A stretch of DNA of 64,000 nucleotides from Chryseobacterium sp. YIM B08800 (lineage in GTDB: Bacteria; Bacteroidota; Bacteroidia; Flavobacteriales; Weeksellaceae): positions 62,001 to 126,000 of the forward strand of contig NZ_JAPDKN010000002.1 in assembly GCF_026163565.1 (NCBI RefSeq). The letters run 5' to 3'. Positions 35,060 through 42,903 of this stretch are shown here, piece after piece. The notes beneath the pieces were generated by a model. It searched no databases. It saw only the letters and a program-made list of their open reading frames with translations, and had not been told where the DNA came from. How positions within the stretch are numbered: the first letter of the stretch is position 1; every line of letters begins with the position of its first letter. The position numbers and the translations under genes are program-made.

Positions 35060-35345
35060 TAATGCGTGCTTTTTACTGAATTAATCCTTATAGATTATAA
35101 TGAATCTTAGAGTTGAGTTCACCCAGTTTTACCTAGAATATTGCTCTCTGTTTTTTTAGAATGAGTTGAGCAAATTCTTGCAAAGAAACTCAAAAAGAAA
35201 AAGCATCTTGTAAAAGATAGCACACATAAACAGAATACCTTTCAAAAAAACAACACACACTTACCCCATACTTTTTGTTTTTAAGCTTATAATGGAGATT
35301 TTATTAAAAGAAAGATAGCTTTAGAAATTTTTGGGCATAAAAAAA
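35060..35345. other. Spacer between AraC-type regulator and tRNA cluster
   Basis: No ORF or RNA recognised. The right end runs into the tRNA terminator. No copy of the P module is present upstream of the regulator. Confidence 0.6.
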
Positions 35346-35371
35346 CCCTCCGTAAATAAAATTACAGAGGG
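35346..35371 (-). terminator. Terminator of the tRNA cluster
   Basis: Ten-pair stem CCCTCTGTAA/TTACGGAGGG (one G-U) followed on minus by T7, directly after tRNA-Leu(TAA). Confidence 0.85.
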
Positions 35372-35376
35372 CTTAG

Positions 35377-35460
35377 TACCCCAGACGGGACTTGAACCCG
35401 TACATCCTTGCGGATACAGGATTTTAAGTCCTGCGTGTCTACCAATTCCACCACCAGGGC
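35377..35460 (-). tRNA. tRNA-Leu (anticodon TAA)
   Basis: 84-nt tRNA with a long variable arm as class II requires. The anticodon loop reads ACTTAAAAT with anticodon TAA; the T-arm is GGGTTCAAGTCCC. Acceptor GCCCTGG pairs with CTGGGGT through G-U pairs. CCA is not encoded. Confidence 0.95.
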
Positions 35461-35468
35461 GTGATGAG

Positions 35469-35541
35469 AGCGAAAAACGGGACTCGAACCCGCGACCCCA
35501 ACCTTGGCAAGGTTGTGCTCTACCAGCTGAGCTATTTTCGC
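35469..35541 (-). tRNA. tRNA-Gly (anticodon GCC)
   Basis: 73-nt tRNA with D-arm AGCTCAGCTGGTAGAGC, anticodon stem-loop CAACCTTGCCAAGGTTG (GCC) and T-arm CGGGTTCGAGTCCCG. Acceptor GCGAAAA/TTTTCGC is perfect. Confidence 0.97.
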
Positions 35542-35550
35542 AATTTGTAG

Positions 35551-35632
35551 TGCGGATGAAGGGACTCGAACCCCCACGCCTCACGGCACCAGATCCTAAG
35601 TCTGGCGTGGCTACCAATTACACCACATCCGC
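35551..35632 (-). tRNA. tRNA-Leu (anticodon TAG)
   Basis: 82-nt class II tRNA, first of the three-tRNA transcript. Anticodon stem-loop CCAGACTTAGGATCTGG (TAG), variable arm TGCCGTGAGGCG, T-arm GGGGGTTCGAGTCCCTT, acceptor GCGGATG/CATCCGC perfect. Confidence 0.96.
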
Positions 35633-35805
35633 ATTATTATTGAGTTATTTTAAAGAACTTGTTTCGTTTTTGTGAGTGCAAATATAGGGCAATTTTCTTT
35701 ACTTCCAAACCTTTTTGAAAAAAAAATTAAATTTTTGTAAAATTTATTTGAAAGCATCCTTTTTAAATTTCATTTTATTACTTTTACATCGTTAATATTT
35801 ACGAT

Positions 35806-36183
35806 ATGGAATTACAAGGAACAGTAAAGAAAATCACTGATGTTCAAACATTTGCGAGTGGTTTCCAAAAAAGAGAAATGGTTATTCTTACACAAGAGCA
35901 ATATCCACAGCCAATCAACATCGAATTTTTACAGGATAAAATAAATTTGCTGGATTCTTTGAAAGAAGGAGAAAATGTAAAAGTAGGAATCAACATCAGA
36001 GGTAGAGAATGGGTTTCGCCACAAGGAGAAACTAAATATTTCAACTCTATTACAGGATGGAGAGTAGAAAAAGTTATGGATAATAATTCTGAACCTACAC
36101 AAGCTTCTCCGTCTCACTCTGCATCTCCGGTTTCAAATGACAACCCTTTTGCTGGTGACGATGATGATGATTTACCTTTTTAA
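35806..36183 (+). CDS. DUF3127 domain-containing protein
   Basis: A 125-residue protein. Residues 1-90 match the Bacteroidota DUF3127 family, an OB-like beta domain (MELQGTVKKITDVQTFASGF, then GINIRGREWVSPQGETKYFN). The tail (95-125) is Ser/Pro-rich and ends in an acidic DDDDDLPF, which recalls the protein-interaction tail of single-stranded DNA-binding proteins. A nucleic-acid role is inference. A terminator follows at 36,205. Confidence 0.88.
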   Translation: MELQGTVKKITDVQTFASGFQKREMVILTQEQYPQPINIEFLQDKINLLDSLKEGENVKVGINIRGREWVSPQGETKYFNSITGWRVEKVMDNNSEPTQASPSHSASPVSNDNPFAGDDDDDLPF

Positions 36184-36204
36184 TCAGAAATAAAATCAAA
36201 TACT

Positions 36205-36236
36205 AATCCTGCTTTTTGAAAAGTGGGATTTTTTTT
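36205..36236 (+). terminator. Intrinsic terminator after the DUF3127 gene
   Basis: AATCC/GGATT and CTTTT/AAAAG form a stem with a small internal loop, followed by T8. It ends only 7 nt before the aat ATG. Confidence 0.75.
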
Positions 36237-36242
36237 CTCATA

Positions 36243-36896
36243 ATGGTTCGATTAGACGAAAACGAAATATCTTTTCCCGATCCTGCACAATATGACGGTC
36301 ACGAAGGCATCATCGCTTTCGGTGGTGATCTGTCTGTAGAAAGAATCTGGTTTGCTTATCAGAATGGTATTTTCCCTTGGTTTAATCCAGGTGAGGAAAT
36401 ACTTTGGTGGTGTCCCGATCCCAGATTTGTGCTTTTTCCTGATGAGTTGAAAGTTTCGAAATCGATGAGGAAAATTTTAGATAAAAAAGTTTTTACCATT
36501 ACCGAAAATCAAAACTTCAGAGAAGTGATAAAAAATTGTCGGGAAATCAATCGTAAAGGACAGGAAGGAACGTGGCTTTCTGATGAACTGATGGAAACTT
36601 TTAACACCCTTCACCGTTATGGGCTTGCCCGAAGCGTAGAAGTCTGGCAAAATAACGAGCTCGTTGGTGGACTTTACGGAATACAAATCGGAAAAGTTTT
36701 TTGTGGCGAAAGTATGTTTGCAAAGGTGAGCAATGCTTCCAAAGCGGGATTTATTCATTTTATAGAAACTCATCAAGACGATCTTGAACTGATTGACTGC
36801 CAATCTCACACCGACCACCTTGAAAGTCTGGGTGCGAGAATGATTCCTAAAAAAGATTTTTTGAAAATTTTACACGAAAACAATGAACGCAGATAA
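36243..36896 (+). CDS. aat: Leucyl/phenylalanyl-tRNA--protein transferase
   Basis: Moves Leu or Phe from tRNA to the N-terminus of proteins with N-terminal Arg or Lys, marking them for ClpS/ClpAP. The 217-residue protein has the FPDPAQYD start, the GGDLSVERIWFAYQNGIFPW block, WWCPDPRFVLFP, EGTWLSDELMETFNTLH, GGLYGIQIGKVFCGESMF and IDCQSHTDHLESLGAR. Start 36,243 (MVRLDENE) is ATG; the longer frame starts at a TTG inside the terminator. The next gene overlaps by 14 nt. Confidence 0.96.
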   Translation: MVRLDENEISFPDPAQYDGHEGIIAFGGDLSVERIWFAYQNGIFPWFNPGEEILWWCPDPRFVLFPDELKVSKSMRKILDKKVFTITENQNFREVIKNCREINRKGQEGTWLSDELMETFNTLHRYGLARSVEVWQNNELVGGLYGIQIGKVFCGESMFAKVSNASKAGFIHFIETHQDDLELIDCQSHTDHLESLGARMIPKKDFLKILHENNERR

Positions 36897-37767
36897 AGAA
36901 AAATGGCTTCTTTTGATTTTACTAAGTGTCATTTGGGGCTCTTCATTTATTTTAATTAAAAAATCCTTAGAACATTTCAGCCCTTATCAGGTGGGAGCTT
37001 TAAGAGTTTTAATAGCCGGAATCATCTTAATGCCCGTTGCTATTTCAAAGTACAAGCTTTTCCCTAAAAAACATTTGAAATGGCTTATTTTAGCGGCTTT
37101 TACAGGGAATTTCATCCCAATGTTTTTATTTCCTATTGCCGAAACAGAAATCAGCAGCAGCATCGCAGGAATCATCAATTCTATGATGCCGATTTTCGTC
37201 ATTATTGTAGGCGCTTTAGTTTGGAAATTTGAAACTACAAGAAGACAGATGACGGGAGTTTTTATAAGCTTTACCGGAGTTTGCCTGCTTGCTTTTGGCG
37301 GTGATGACAGTACTCAGTTTAAATTATTCCCCATTCTTTTACTTCTTTTAGCAACATTGTGCTACGCTATGAGTACAACGACCGTAAAATCAAAATTAAT
37401 GGATGTATCGTCTACTATTTTATCGGCATTTGTATTTTCTTTCGTTTTGTTTTTACCTTCAGTAATTGCTTTACTTTCCACAGGTTTTGTTTCTGAATTC
37501 ACCTTCAACAAAGAAAATATGATCGGATTAGGATTTGTAAGTTTACTCTCTGTTTTCGGAACCGGATTGGCGATGATGATGAATTATCGATTATTGAAAG
37601 TTTCCACTCCACTTTTTGCATCAACTGTTACTTTGCTGATGCCGATTGTTGCTATTATTTGGGGCGTTTTAGACGGTGAAAAACTAACGACTTTGCAATT
37701 GGCAGGAACAAGTATCATTATTGCCGGTTTAATCTTTTTAAGAGCCAAAACAGCAGTAAAAAAATAA
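36883..37767 (+). CDS. DMT superfamily transporter (EamA family)
   Basis: A 294-residue membrane protein with about ten hydrophobic helices arranged as two EamA repeats. The first starts WLLLILLSVIWGSSFILIKK, the second near KLFPILLLLLATLCYAMSTT. Substrate cannot be predicted; relatives export amino acids or metabolites. It overlaps aat by 14 nt, so the two are co-translated. Confidence 0.9.
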   Translation: MNADKEKWLLLILLSVIWGSSFILIKKSLEHFSPYQVGALRVLIAGIILMPVAISKYKLFPKKHLKWLILAAFTGNFIPMFLFPIAETEISSSIAGIINSMMPIFVIIVGALVWKFETTRRQMTGVFISFTGVCLLAFGGDDSTQFKLFPILLLLLATLCYAMSTTTVKSKLMDVSSTILSAFVFSFVLFLPSVIALLSTGFVSEFTFNKENMIGLGFVSLLSVFGTGLAMMMNYRLLKVSTPLFASTVTLLMPIVAIIWGVLDGEKLTTLQLAGTSIIIAGLIFLRAKTAVKK

Positions 37768-37829
37768 TTGTTAAAATTTTTATATTTTGATTGAATATCA
37801 ACTTACAATATTTAATTAAACGAAAAAAC

Positions 37830-37845
37830 CCCGCATCACTGCAGG
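37830..37845. terminator. Bidirectional terminator between DMT transporter and TPR gene
   Basis: CCCGCA/TGCAGG stem with one mismatch and 4-nt loop. On minus it is followed by GGTTTTTT, on plus by ATTTCTTATTTT; serves mainly the minus-strand TPR gene. Confidence 0.6.
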
Positions 37846-37917
37846 ATTTCTTATTTTAAGTAAACGTTAAAAATTGATTTCAAGAAGATTAAAAACTTCC
37901 ATCATCCAACACCAAGC

Positions 37918-39306
37918 CTATAAATTCTTTTTTTTGACCTTTGCTTTAGCTTTAACTTTCTTCACCTCATCTTTAATATACGGATACTTTTTCTGCATAT
38001 CTGTAATCAATGAAGGATCGAGCTCTAAAGCTTTTTCTAAAGATTCACTGCCATTTTCATTGTCTCTCAAATTAAAATAACAGTTGCTTAACTGATAAAA
38101 CAATTCTGCTCTGTAATGGTGTTTTAAAGCTAAATTTAAAACCGTAACGGCTTCTTCATATTCACCAAGCAGCATTAAAACTTCAGAATAGGCGTACCAA
38201 TTGTAAAATCTTGAAGGTTCTGCGTCTACCAGTTTTTTCAAACAAGAAAGGCTTTCTTCAAATTTACCGGAATCGATGAACAAAAATGCCAATCTTTTCT
38301 GATAATCAAGATTACTGTCATTCAGCAAAGTTGCTTCTCTTGCGAAATGCAAAGCTTCCGGCATTCCGCCCATTTCTTCATAAAGATAAGACTGCTCCAT
38401 CATTGCAAGATAAAACTGAGGATCTTCTCTTAAAGATTTCTGGAAAGAATTTAAAGCAATGATAGGCTGTTTTAAAGCTTTATAGCACAATCCGATTTTA
38501 TAAAAAGTAAATGCTTTAGTATATTCCAGCTCCAACATTTCTTCGTATACTTCGATTGCTTTATTATACTGATTTAAAGCTTCATAACAAGCTGCTTTGC
38601 TCGCATAAACTCCAACTGCGCTGGAATTAATTGCCAACATATAATCGAAACCTTTAATGGCTTCTTCGTAATTTTTTCTATTGAAATAATATTGCCCATA
38701 CTCGCTCCATGCAATTTCTGAATACGGAAAATCGTCAAGATAACCGTTCAGAAAAGCTATCGCTTCCTCACTCTTATTCAGATCATTAAAGCATACCATC
38801 GCATTTTCCAAAGAATATTCATCCATCGGATCGTGCTTAAGAGCTTGCTGATAATGTTTAAGAGCGTTAAAAGGATCTCCCAGATTCACATATTCGTCTG
38901 CAATAAAATTATTGAGGAAGTTTTCTTCTTCCTTCAGTTCTAGGGCTTTTTTGCAGATTTCGATGGATCTTTTAGGATTTCCTAAATTCGAATAATATTT
39001 GGCGTAGCAAACCAAAAAGTCTGTATTCTCCATAGAAGAACCTTTTAACTCGTTGATTAATTCTTTTGCCATATTATAATCTTCCCATTCTAAAAGAACC
39101 TCCAGTTTTTTAATCTTGATTTCTAAAGAATTGGGATGGAGTTTCAGACCAAAATTAACCGCCATATCGGCATAATTAAAGTCTCCAAGCTCCAAATAAT
39201 AAACAATAATGTCTTCTAACTCTTCTGTATCGAAGTAGAATTCATCATTATTTTCCATCATTTCTTCGAACTTTTTTACCAGTTCATTTCCAAAATATTC
39301 TTCCAA
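37918..39306 (-). CDS. Tetratricopeptide repeat protein
   Basis: A 462-residue protein made almost wholly of TPR-like 34-residue units (for example ALKHYQQALKHDPMDEYSLE and AIEVYEEMLELEYTKAFTFY), about 11-12 repeats, with a Lys-rich tail (KKVKAKAKVKKKNL). No signal peptide or membrane helix, so it is likely a cytoplasmic scaffold. The partner is unknown. Confidence 0.88.
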   Translation of the reverse strand: MEEYFGNELVKKFEEMMENNDEFYFDTEELEDIIVYYLELGDFNYADMAVNFGLKLHPNSLEIKIKKLEVLLEWEDYNMAKELINELKGSSMENTDFLVCYAKYYSNLGNPKRSIEICKKALELKEEENFLNNFIADEYVNLGDPFNALKHYQQALKHDPMDEYSLENAMVCFNDLNKSEEAIAFLNGYLDDFPYSEIAWSEYGQYYFNRKNYEEAIKGFDYMLAINSSAVGVYASKAACYEALNQYNKAIEVYEEMLELEYTKAFTFYKIGLCYKALKQPIIALNSFQKSLREDPQFYLAMMEQSYLYEEMGGMPEALHFAREATLLNDSNLDYQKRLAFLFIDSGKFEESLSCLKKLVDAEPSRFYNWYAYSEVLMLLGEYEEAVTVLNLALKHHYRAELFYQLSNCYFNLRDNENGSESLEKALELDPSLITDMQKKYPYIKDEVKKVKAKAKVKKKNL

Positions 39307-39455
39307 TATAAACGAGTTTAAGATTTAAGACCAGAGATATGAGATGTACAAATACTCGCTTCTGAAAATCTTATTACTATAAAGTTAATAAATAATTTTT
39401 TTAAAATGATGAATTTAGTTTTAATTTAATTGATTGTCTATTTTAATAATAATTT

Positions 39456-39540
39456 TTAACGCAAAGTTCGCAAAGAATTTTTTTCTACTAACTGCTTTTA
39501 GGTTCGCAAAGGCGTTTCACTCAGCAAAGTGCGCAAATTT
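39456..39540. repeat. Dispersed AACGCAAAG repeat, copy R1
   Basis: TTAACGCAAAGTTCGCAAAG, a T-rich centre, then TTCGCAAAGGCG, TTTCACTCAGCAAAG. Sister copies lie at 57,620 and 63,620. All sit in spacers upstream of minus-strand genes. Confidence 0.75.
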
Positions 39541-39575
39541 CTTTTTTATTATTATAAACTTTAGACAGATATTAA

Positions 39576-40958
39576 TTAAATCAAACTTTTGATCTTTGCG
39601 ATCATATCATCACCCAATTTATCGGCTTCTTCCTGAGATTTAGCCTCTGTATAAATTCTGATAATCGGTTCTGTATTCGATTTACGAAGGTGAACCCAAT
39701 TGTTTTCAAAATCTATTTTTACGCCATCAACCGTAGAAACCTCTTCATTTTGATATTCTTTTTCCATTTTAGTTAAAAGATCATCCACATTAATTTCCGG
39801 AGTCAGCTCAATTTTCTTTTTACCCATAAAATAGCTTGGATAGCCAGCTCTCAGTTCAGAAACTGTTTTGTTTTCTTTTGCCAAATGCGTTAAAAACAAA
39901 GCAACTCCCACCAAAGAATCTCTTCCGTAATGAAGATCAGGATAGATAATCCCACCGTTTCCTTCACCTCCGATTACAGCGTTTTTTTCTTTCATCAAAT
40001 TCACCACATTCACCTCTCCTACTGCACTTGCAAAATATTCTGAGTCGTGAGTCTGGGCAACATCTCTTAAAGCACGGCTCGAAGAAAGGTTTGAAACTGC
40101 TACTCCATTTTTATTTTTCAATAAATAATCTGCAACAGCAACCAAAGTATATTCTTCACCAAACATTTCTCCCGTTTCATCAACCAAAGCTAATCTGTCT
40201 ACATCCGGGTCTACAACAACACCAAAATCTGCATTTTCTTTCTTTACCAGCTCGCAAATATCTCCTAAATGTTCTTTCAACGGTTCTGGATTGTGAGGAA
40301 ACTGTCCGTTTGGTTCGCAGTATAGTTTAATTGTTTCGCAGCCTAATTTGTCTAAAAGCATAGGAATTGCAATTCCGCCTGTAGAATTTACGGCATCTAA
40401 AACTATTTTATATTTTTTAGCTTTAATCGCTTCTACATCAACCATCGGTAAATCAAGAATCTTCTGAATATGAATATCAAAAGCATCTTCTCTGATTTCG
40501 TACTGACCTAAATCATCAACTTCTGCATAGTTGAAATCTTCGCTTTCAGCCAAAGCTAAAACTTCAGCCCCGTTTTCTCCGTTGATGAATTCTCCTTTTT
40601 CATTTAATAATTTTAAAGCATTCCATTGTTTTGGATTGTGAGAAGCCGTTAAGATAATTCCACCATCTGCATTTAATTCAGGAACCATTACCTCAACAGT
40701 AGGAGTTGTAGAAAGCCCTAAATCAACCACATTAATTCCCAATCCCTGTAATGTTGCTGTTACTAAAGAATTGACCATCGAGCCAGAGATTCTCGCATCA
40801 CGACCGATAATCAGGGTTAAATCTTTTTTATTTTTATTATTCTGAAGCCAGGTTCCGAAAGCTGAAGCAAATTTTACAACATCAAGCGGCGTTAAATTAT
40901 CGCCAACTTTTCCGCCAATCGTTCCACGAATTCCCGAAATACTTTTTATTAATGACAT
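39576..40958 (-). CDS. glmM: Phosphoglucosamine mutase / phosphohexomutase family protein
   Basis: A 460-residue alpha-D-phosphohexomutase. Features: SGIRGTIGGK start, catalytic Ser loop LTASHNPKQWNALK (about 100-113), metal-binding DPDVDRLALVDE (about 245-256), sugar loop GEGNGG (about 318) and phosphate-binding RKSNTEPIIRIYTE at the end. Bacteroidota enzymes of this type are usually annotated GlmM (GlcN-6-P to GlcN-1-P, for UDP-GlcNAc), but phosphomannomutase activity cannot be excluded. Start 40,958 (MSLIKSISG) is the family start. Confidence 0.88.
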   Translation of the reverse strand: MSLIKSISGIRGTIGGKVGDNLTPLDVVKFASAFGTWLQNNKNKKDLTLIIGRDARISGSMVNSLVTATLQGLGINVVDLGLSTTPTVEVMVPELNADGGIILTASHNPKQWNALKLLNEKGEFINGENGAEVLALAESEDFNYAEVDDLGQYEIREDAFDIHIQKILDLPMVDVEAIKAKKYKIVLDAVNSTGGIAIPMLLDKLGCETIKLYCEPNGQFPHNPEPLKEHLGDICELVKKENADFGVVVDPDVDRLALVDETGEMFGEEYTLVAVADYLLKNKNGVAVSNLSSSRALRDVAQTHDSEYFASAVGEVNVVNLMKEKNAVIGGEGNGGIIYPDLHYGRDSLVGVALFLTHLAKENKTVSELRAGYPSYFMGKKKIELTPEINVDDLLTKMEKEYQNEEVSTVDGVKIDFENNWVHLRKSNTEPIIRIYTEAKSQEEADKLGDDMIAKIKSLI

Positions 40959-41088
40959 TTTCTTTAATATTTTAATTTTCTGATTATTAATGTAATGCAA
41001 AGTGCATCTTTAATTCTAATAATTCAAAAAGTATAGATTATTTTTAGTTTAAATTTTCCGTTGCAAAGATACTGAAAAGACAACTAAC

Positions 41089-42111
41089 TCAGAGCAACGG
41101 AATTTTTTTCTGAATTTTATTATAATTTCTTTCTACCACTTTTGGAGGCGGAAAGCGATAACCGATGTACAAAAGCCCATAAGTATTGTTATTTTCAACC
41201 GTAGAATTTTCTTTTTCGTCATAAGCTGTGGCATTAAAATTAATTTTTCCGCCAAACAGAAATCGATCAGAATTATATCCTATATGCAAACCTCCCGAGC
41301 TTTTTACTGTGAAATATTGCTCATTTTGTTTTGGACCTCTTGTTCCATTTTCTAAGGTTTCTTTAAAGCTTGTAAACTTTCCACCAAAACCTACAGTTAG
41401 AAACGGAGCAATATTTACTTTTTCGGCAATCACCCAGTTGTAAAAATATCCGATGTTTGCACCGAAATTATATTGATATTCTTTACTTTTCAAACCATTT
41501 ATAGTATTTCTGAAAACTGTAAAATCATAATCTAAAAACGGAACCCAGCTTCCTTTGCTGTTTTTCTGCCATTCACCTTGTGTATAAAGGCTTTTTAATG
41601 AAAAATCTTTTTTTAAGATATACGCTGTAGATCCGCCAAAAGTCTGAACTCTTAAATCCGGAAACTTAATGTAAGGGTCTCTGTCTTTTTGCCAACCCGG
41701 AATAAGATCCTGCATATTTTCAATATAAAATCCTTCTACGTTTTTATAATAAGCAGCCTGTATAAACCTATTTGGAAAAAATCTAAAACTGAAATCGGTG
41801 TAAGAACTGTTTCCCTTCCTTTCGTTGTCATTATTTCCGGGGAAAAATCGAGGTGTAAAAGACAAAGTAGCACTTATGATCCTGTAATCAACCGACAAGG
41901 AAGCTTTTGTCTTATTATTGATAGAAAGTATGGTTTGATTTAAATTTTCTTCGCCACCTTCAGAAAAAGTATAGTTTTCTATATTCGTATCAAAATTTAC
42001 ACGAATCATTACTTGATCTGCGTAAGACTTTATTTTTGTGCTATCTCTTTGTGCTTTTGAATAAAAACCAGACAGACAAAGAAAAAAAACAGGGACTGCT
42101 TTTGAATTCAA
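41089..42111 (-). CDS. DUF4421 outer-membrane beta-barrel protein
   Basis: A 340-residue protein with a signal peptide-like start (AVPVFFLCLSGFYSKAQ) and many short amphipathic strands ending in aromatic residues, typical of a beta-barrel. The region RDSTKIKSYADQVMIRVNFD and later FGGSTAYILKKDFSLK fit the DUF4421 family of Bacteroidota. Function unknown. The frame has no ATG at the N-terminus; TTG 42,111 is the only suitable start. Confidence 0.78.
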   Translation of the reverse strand: MNSKAVPVFFLCLSGFYSKAQRDSTKIKSYADQVMIRVNFDTNIENYTFSEGGEENLNQTILSINNKTKASLSVDYRIISATLSFTPRFFPGNNDNERKGNSSYTDFSFRFFPNRFIQAAYYKNVEGFYIENMQDLIPGWQKDRDPYIKFPDLRVQTFGGSTAYILKKDFSLKSLYTQGEWQKNSKGSWVPFLDYDFTVFRNTINGLKSKEYQYNFGANIGYFYNWVIAEKVNIAPFLTVGFGGKFTSFKETLENGTRGPKQNEQYFTVKSSGGLHIGYNSDRFLFGGKINFNATAYDEKENSTVENNNTYGLLYIGYRFPPPKVVERNYNKIQKKIPLL

Positions 42112-42208
42112 ATTGAGATTTAGTTTTAGGAAATGAAATTACTACAAATAATTTATAACAATCGAAAGAATTTATTTTTTTATGAAAATTCAAATTAGAA
42201 ATAATTTA

Positions 42209-42216
42209 TACCTTTG
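42209..42216 (+). promoter_or_regulatory. Predicted -7 box of the toxin-antitoxin operon
   Basis: TACCTTTG (TAnnTTTG) lies 13 nt before ATG 42,230, which supports that start over the upstream Met at 42,182. No clear TTG is seen at -33. Confidence 0.5.
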
Positions 42217-42229
42217 TAAAAAGCAGATT

Positions 42230-42454
42230 ATGAATACGATAATAGTACATCCTACAACACCCGAAGAAACTAGCTTTTTAGAAAATCTTTTAAAAAGAAT
42301 GAAGTTTTCCTTCGAAAAAGTTTCTGAAGAAATTATAACTGTTTCTCCCGAAGAATTAAAATCTATTAATATCGGTATTGATGAAGCTAATGACAATAAA
42401 TTAACTGACAGCGCTGATGTTCATCAAAAAGCTCGAGCATTATGTTCAAAATAA
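42230..42454 (+). CDS. Predicted type II antitoxin of a ParE/RelE module
   Basis: A 74-residue small acidic protein (start MNTIIVHPTTPEETSFLENL) directly before a RelE/ParE-type toxin; the two overlap by 13 nt. The N-terminal part looks like a strand-helix DNA-binding or dimer module and the C-terminal third (NKLTDSADVHQKARALCSK) would wrap the toxin. The family was not recognised; the call depends on the partner. Confidence 0.7.
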   Translation: MNTIIVHPTTPEETSFLENLLKRMKFSFEKVSEEIITVSPEELKSINIGIDEANDNKLTDSADVHQKARALCSK

Positions 42455-42732
42455 AATGGACTCCTGAAGCAGAAAAACTATATTTTGAAACATTAGAATA
42501 TTGGATTAACCACAATAAGTCTAATAATTATTCTTTAAAAATAATTGCAGAGGTAGAAAGAAAAGAGAAATTACTCTCTAATAATCCTTTTATTGGCGCA
42601 ATAATTTTCGGAACAAAAGAAGAAGTAAGAAGAGTTCTGGTTTTAGAAAACTTTTCTATTCATTATAGGGTAAAAAAATCAACTGTTGAGATTTTATCTT
42701 TTTGGGCAAATAAAAAAGACAGTCCATTTTAA
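42442..42732 (+). CDS. RelE/ParE family toxin
   Basis: A 96-residue toxin-fold protein: start FKIKWTPEAEKLYFETLEYW, helix pair, then strands EVRRVLVLENFSIHYRVKKS and VEILSFWANKKDSP, the usual ParE/RelE end. ParE members poison gyrase, RelE members cut mRNA; sequence alone does not decide. It is the second gene of a two-gene unit. Confidence 0.88.
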   Translation: MFKIKWTPEAEKLYFETLEYWINHNKSNNYSLKIIAEVERKEKLLSNNPFIGAIIFGTKEEVRRVLVLENFSIHYRVKKSTVEILSFWANKKDSPF

Positions 42733-42749
42733 TTTATAAAAATCCTTTT

Positions 42750-42902
42750 CTAAGAACACCCGCAATCTTTATCGCACCCAGATCTTTTGGAGCTGAATTT
42801 CTTTGGCGAAAAATTTTTCCTGATAAATCTATACAAAGAATAGCAGGCAAAAAGTACCAAAAACCCAATAATAATATATTGAAAAATTAATGAAGAATCC
42901 AT
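42750..42902 (-). CDS. FeoB-associated Cys-rich membrane protein
   Basis: A 50-residue protein, ATG 42,902 to TAG 42,750, one nt after the feoB stop. One N-terminal membrane helix (FQYIIIGFLVLFACYSLY), a basic stretch, then a Cys-rich end CDKDCGCS. This is the FeoB-associated Cys-rich protein often encoded next to feoB; it is thought to assist ferrous iron uptake, perhaps by binding iron. Confidence 0.85.
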   Translation of the reverse strand: MDSSLIFQYIIIGFLVLFACYSLYRFIRKNFSPKKFSSKRSGCDKDCGCS

Positions 42903-42903
42903 T

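Noticed and set aside
35331..35675. ORFs of 71-114 residues on both strands
   Set aside because: They lie across the three tRNA genes.
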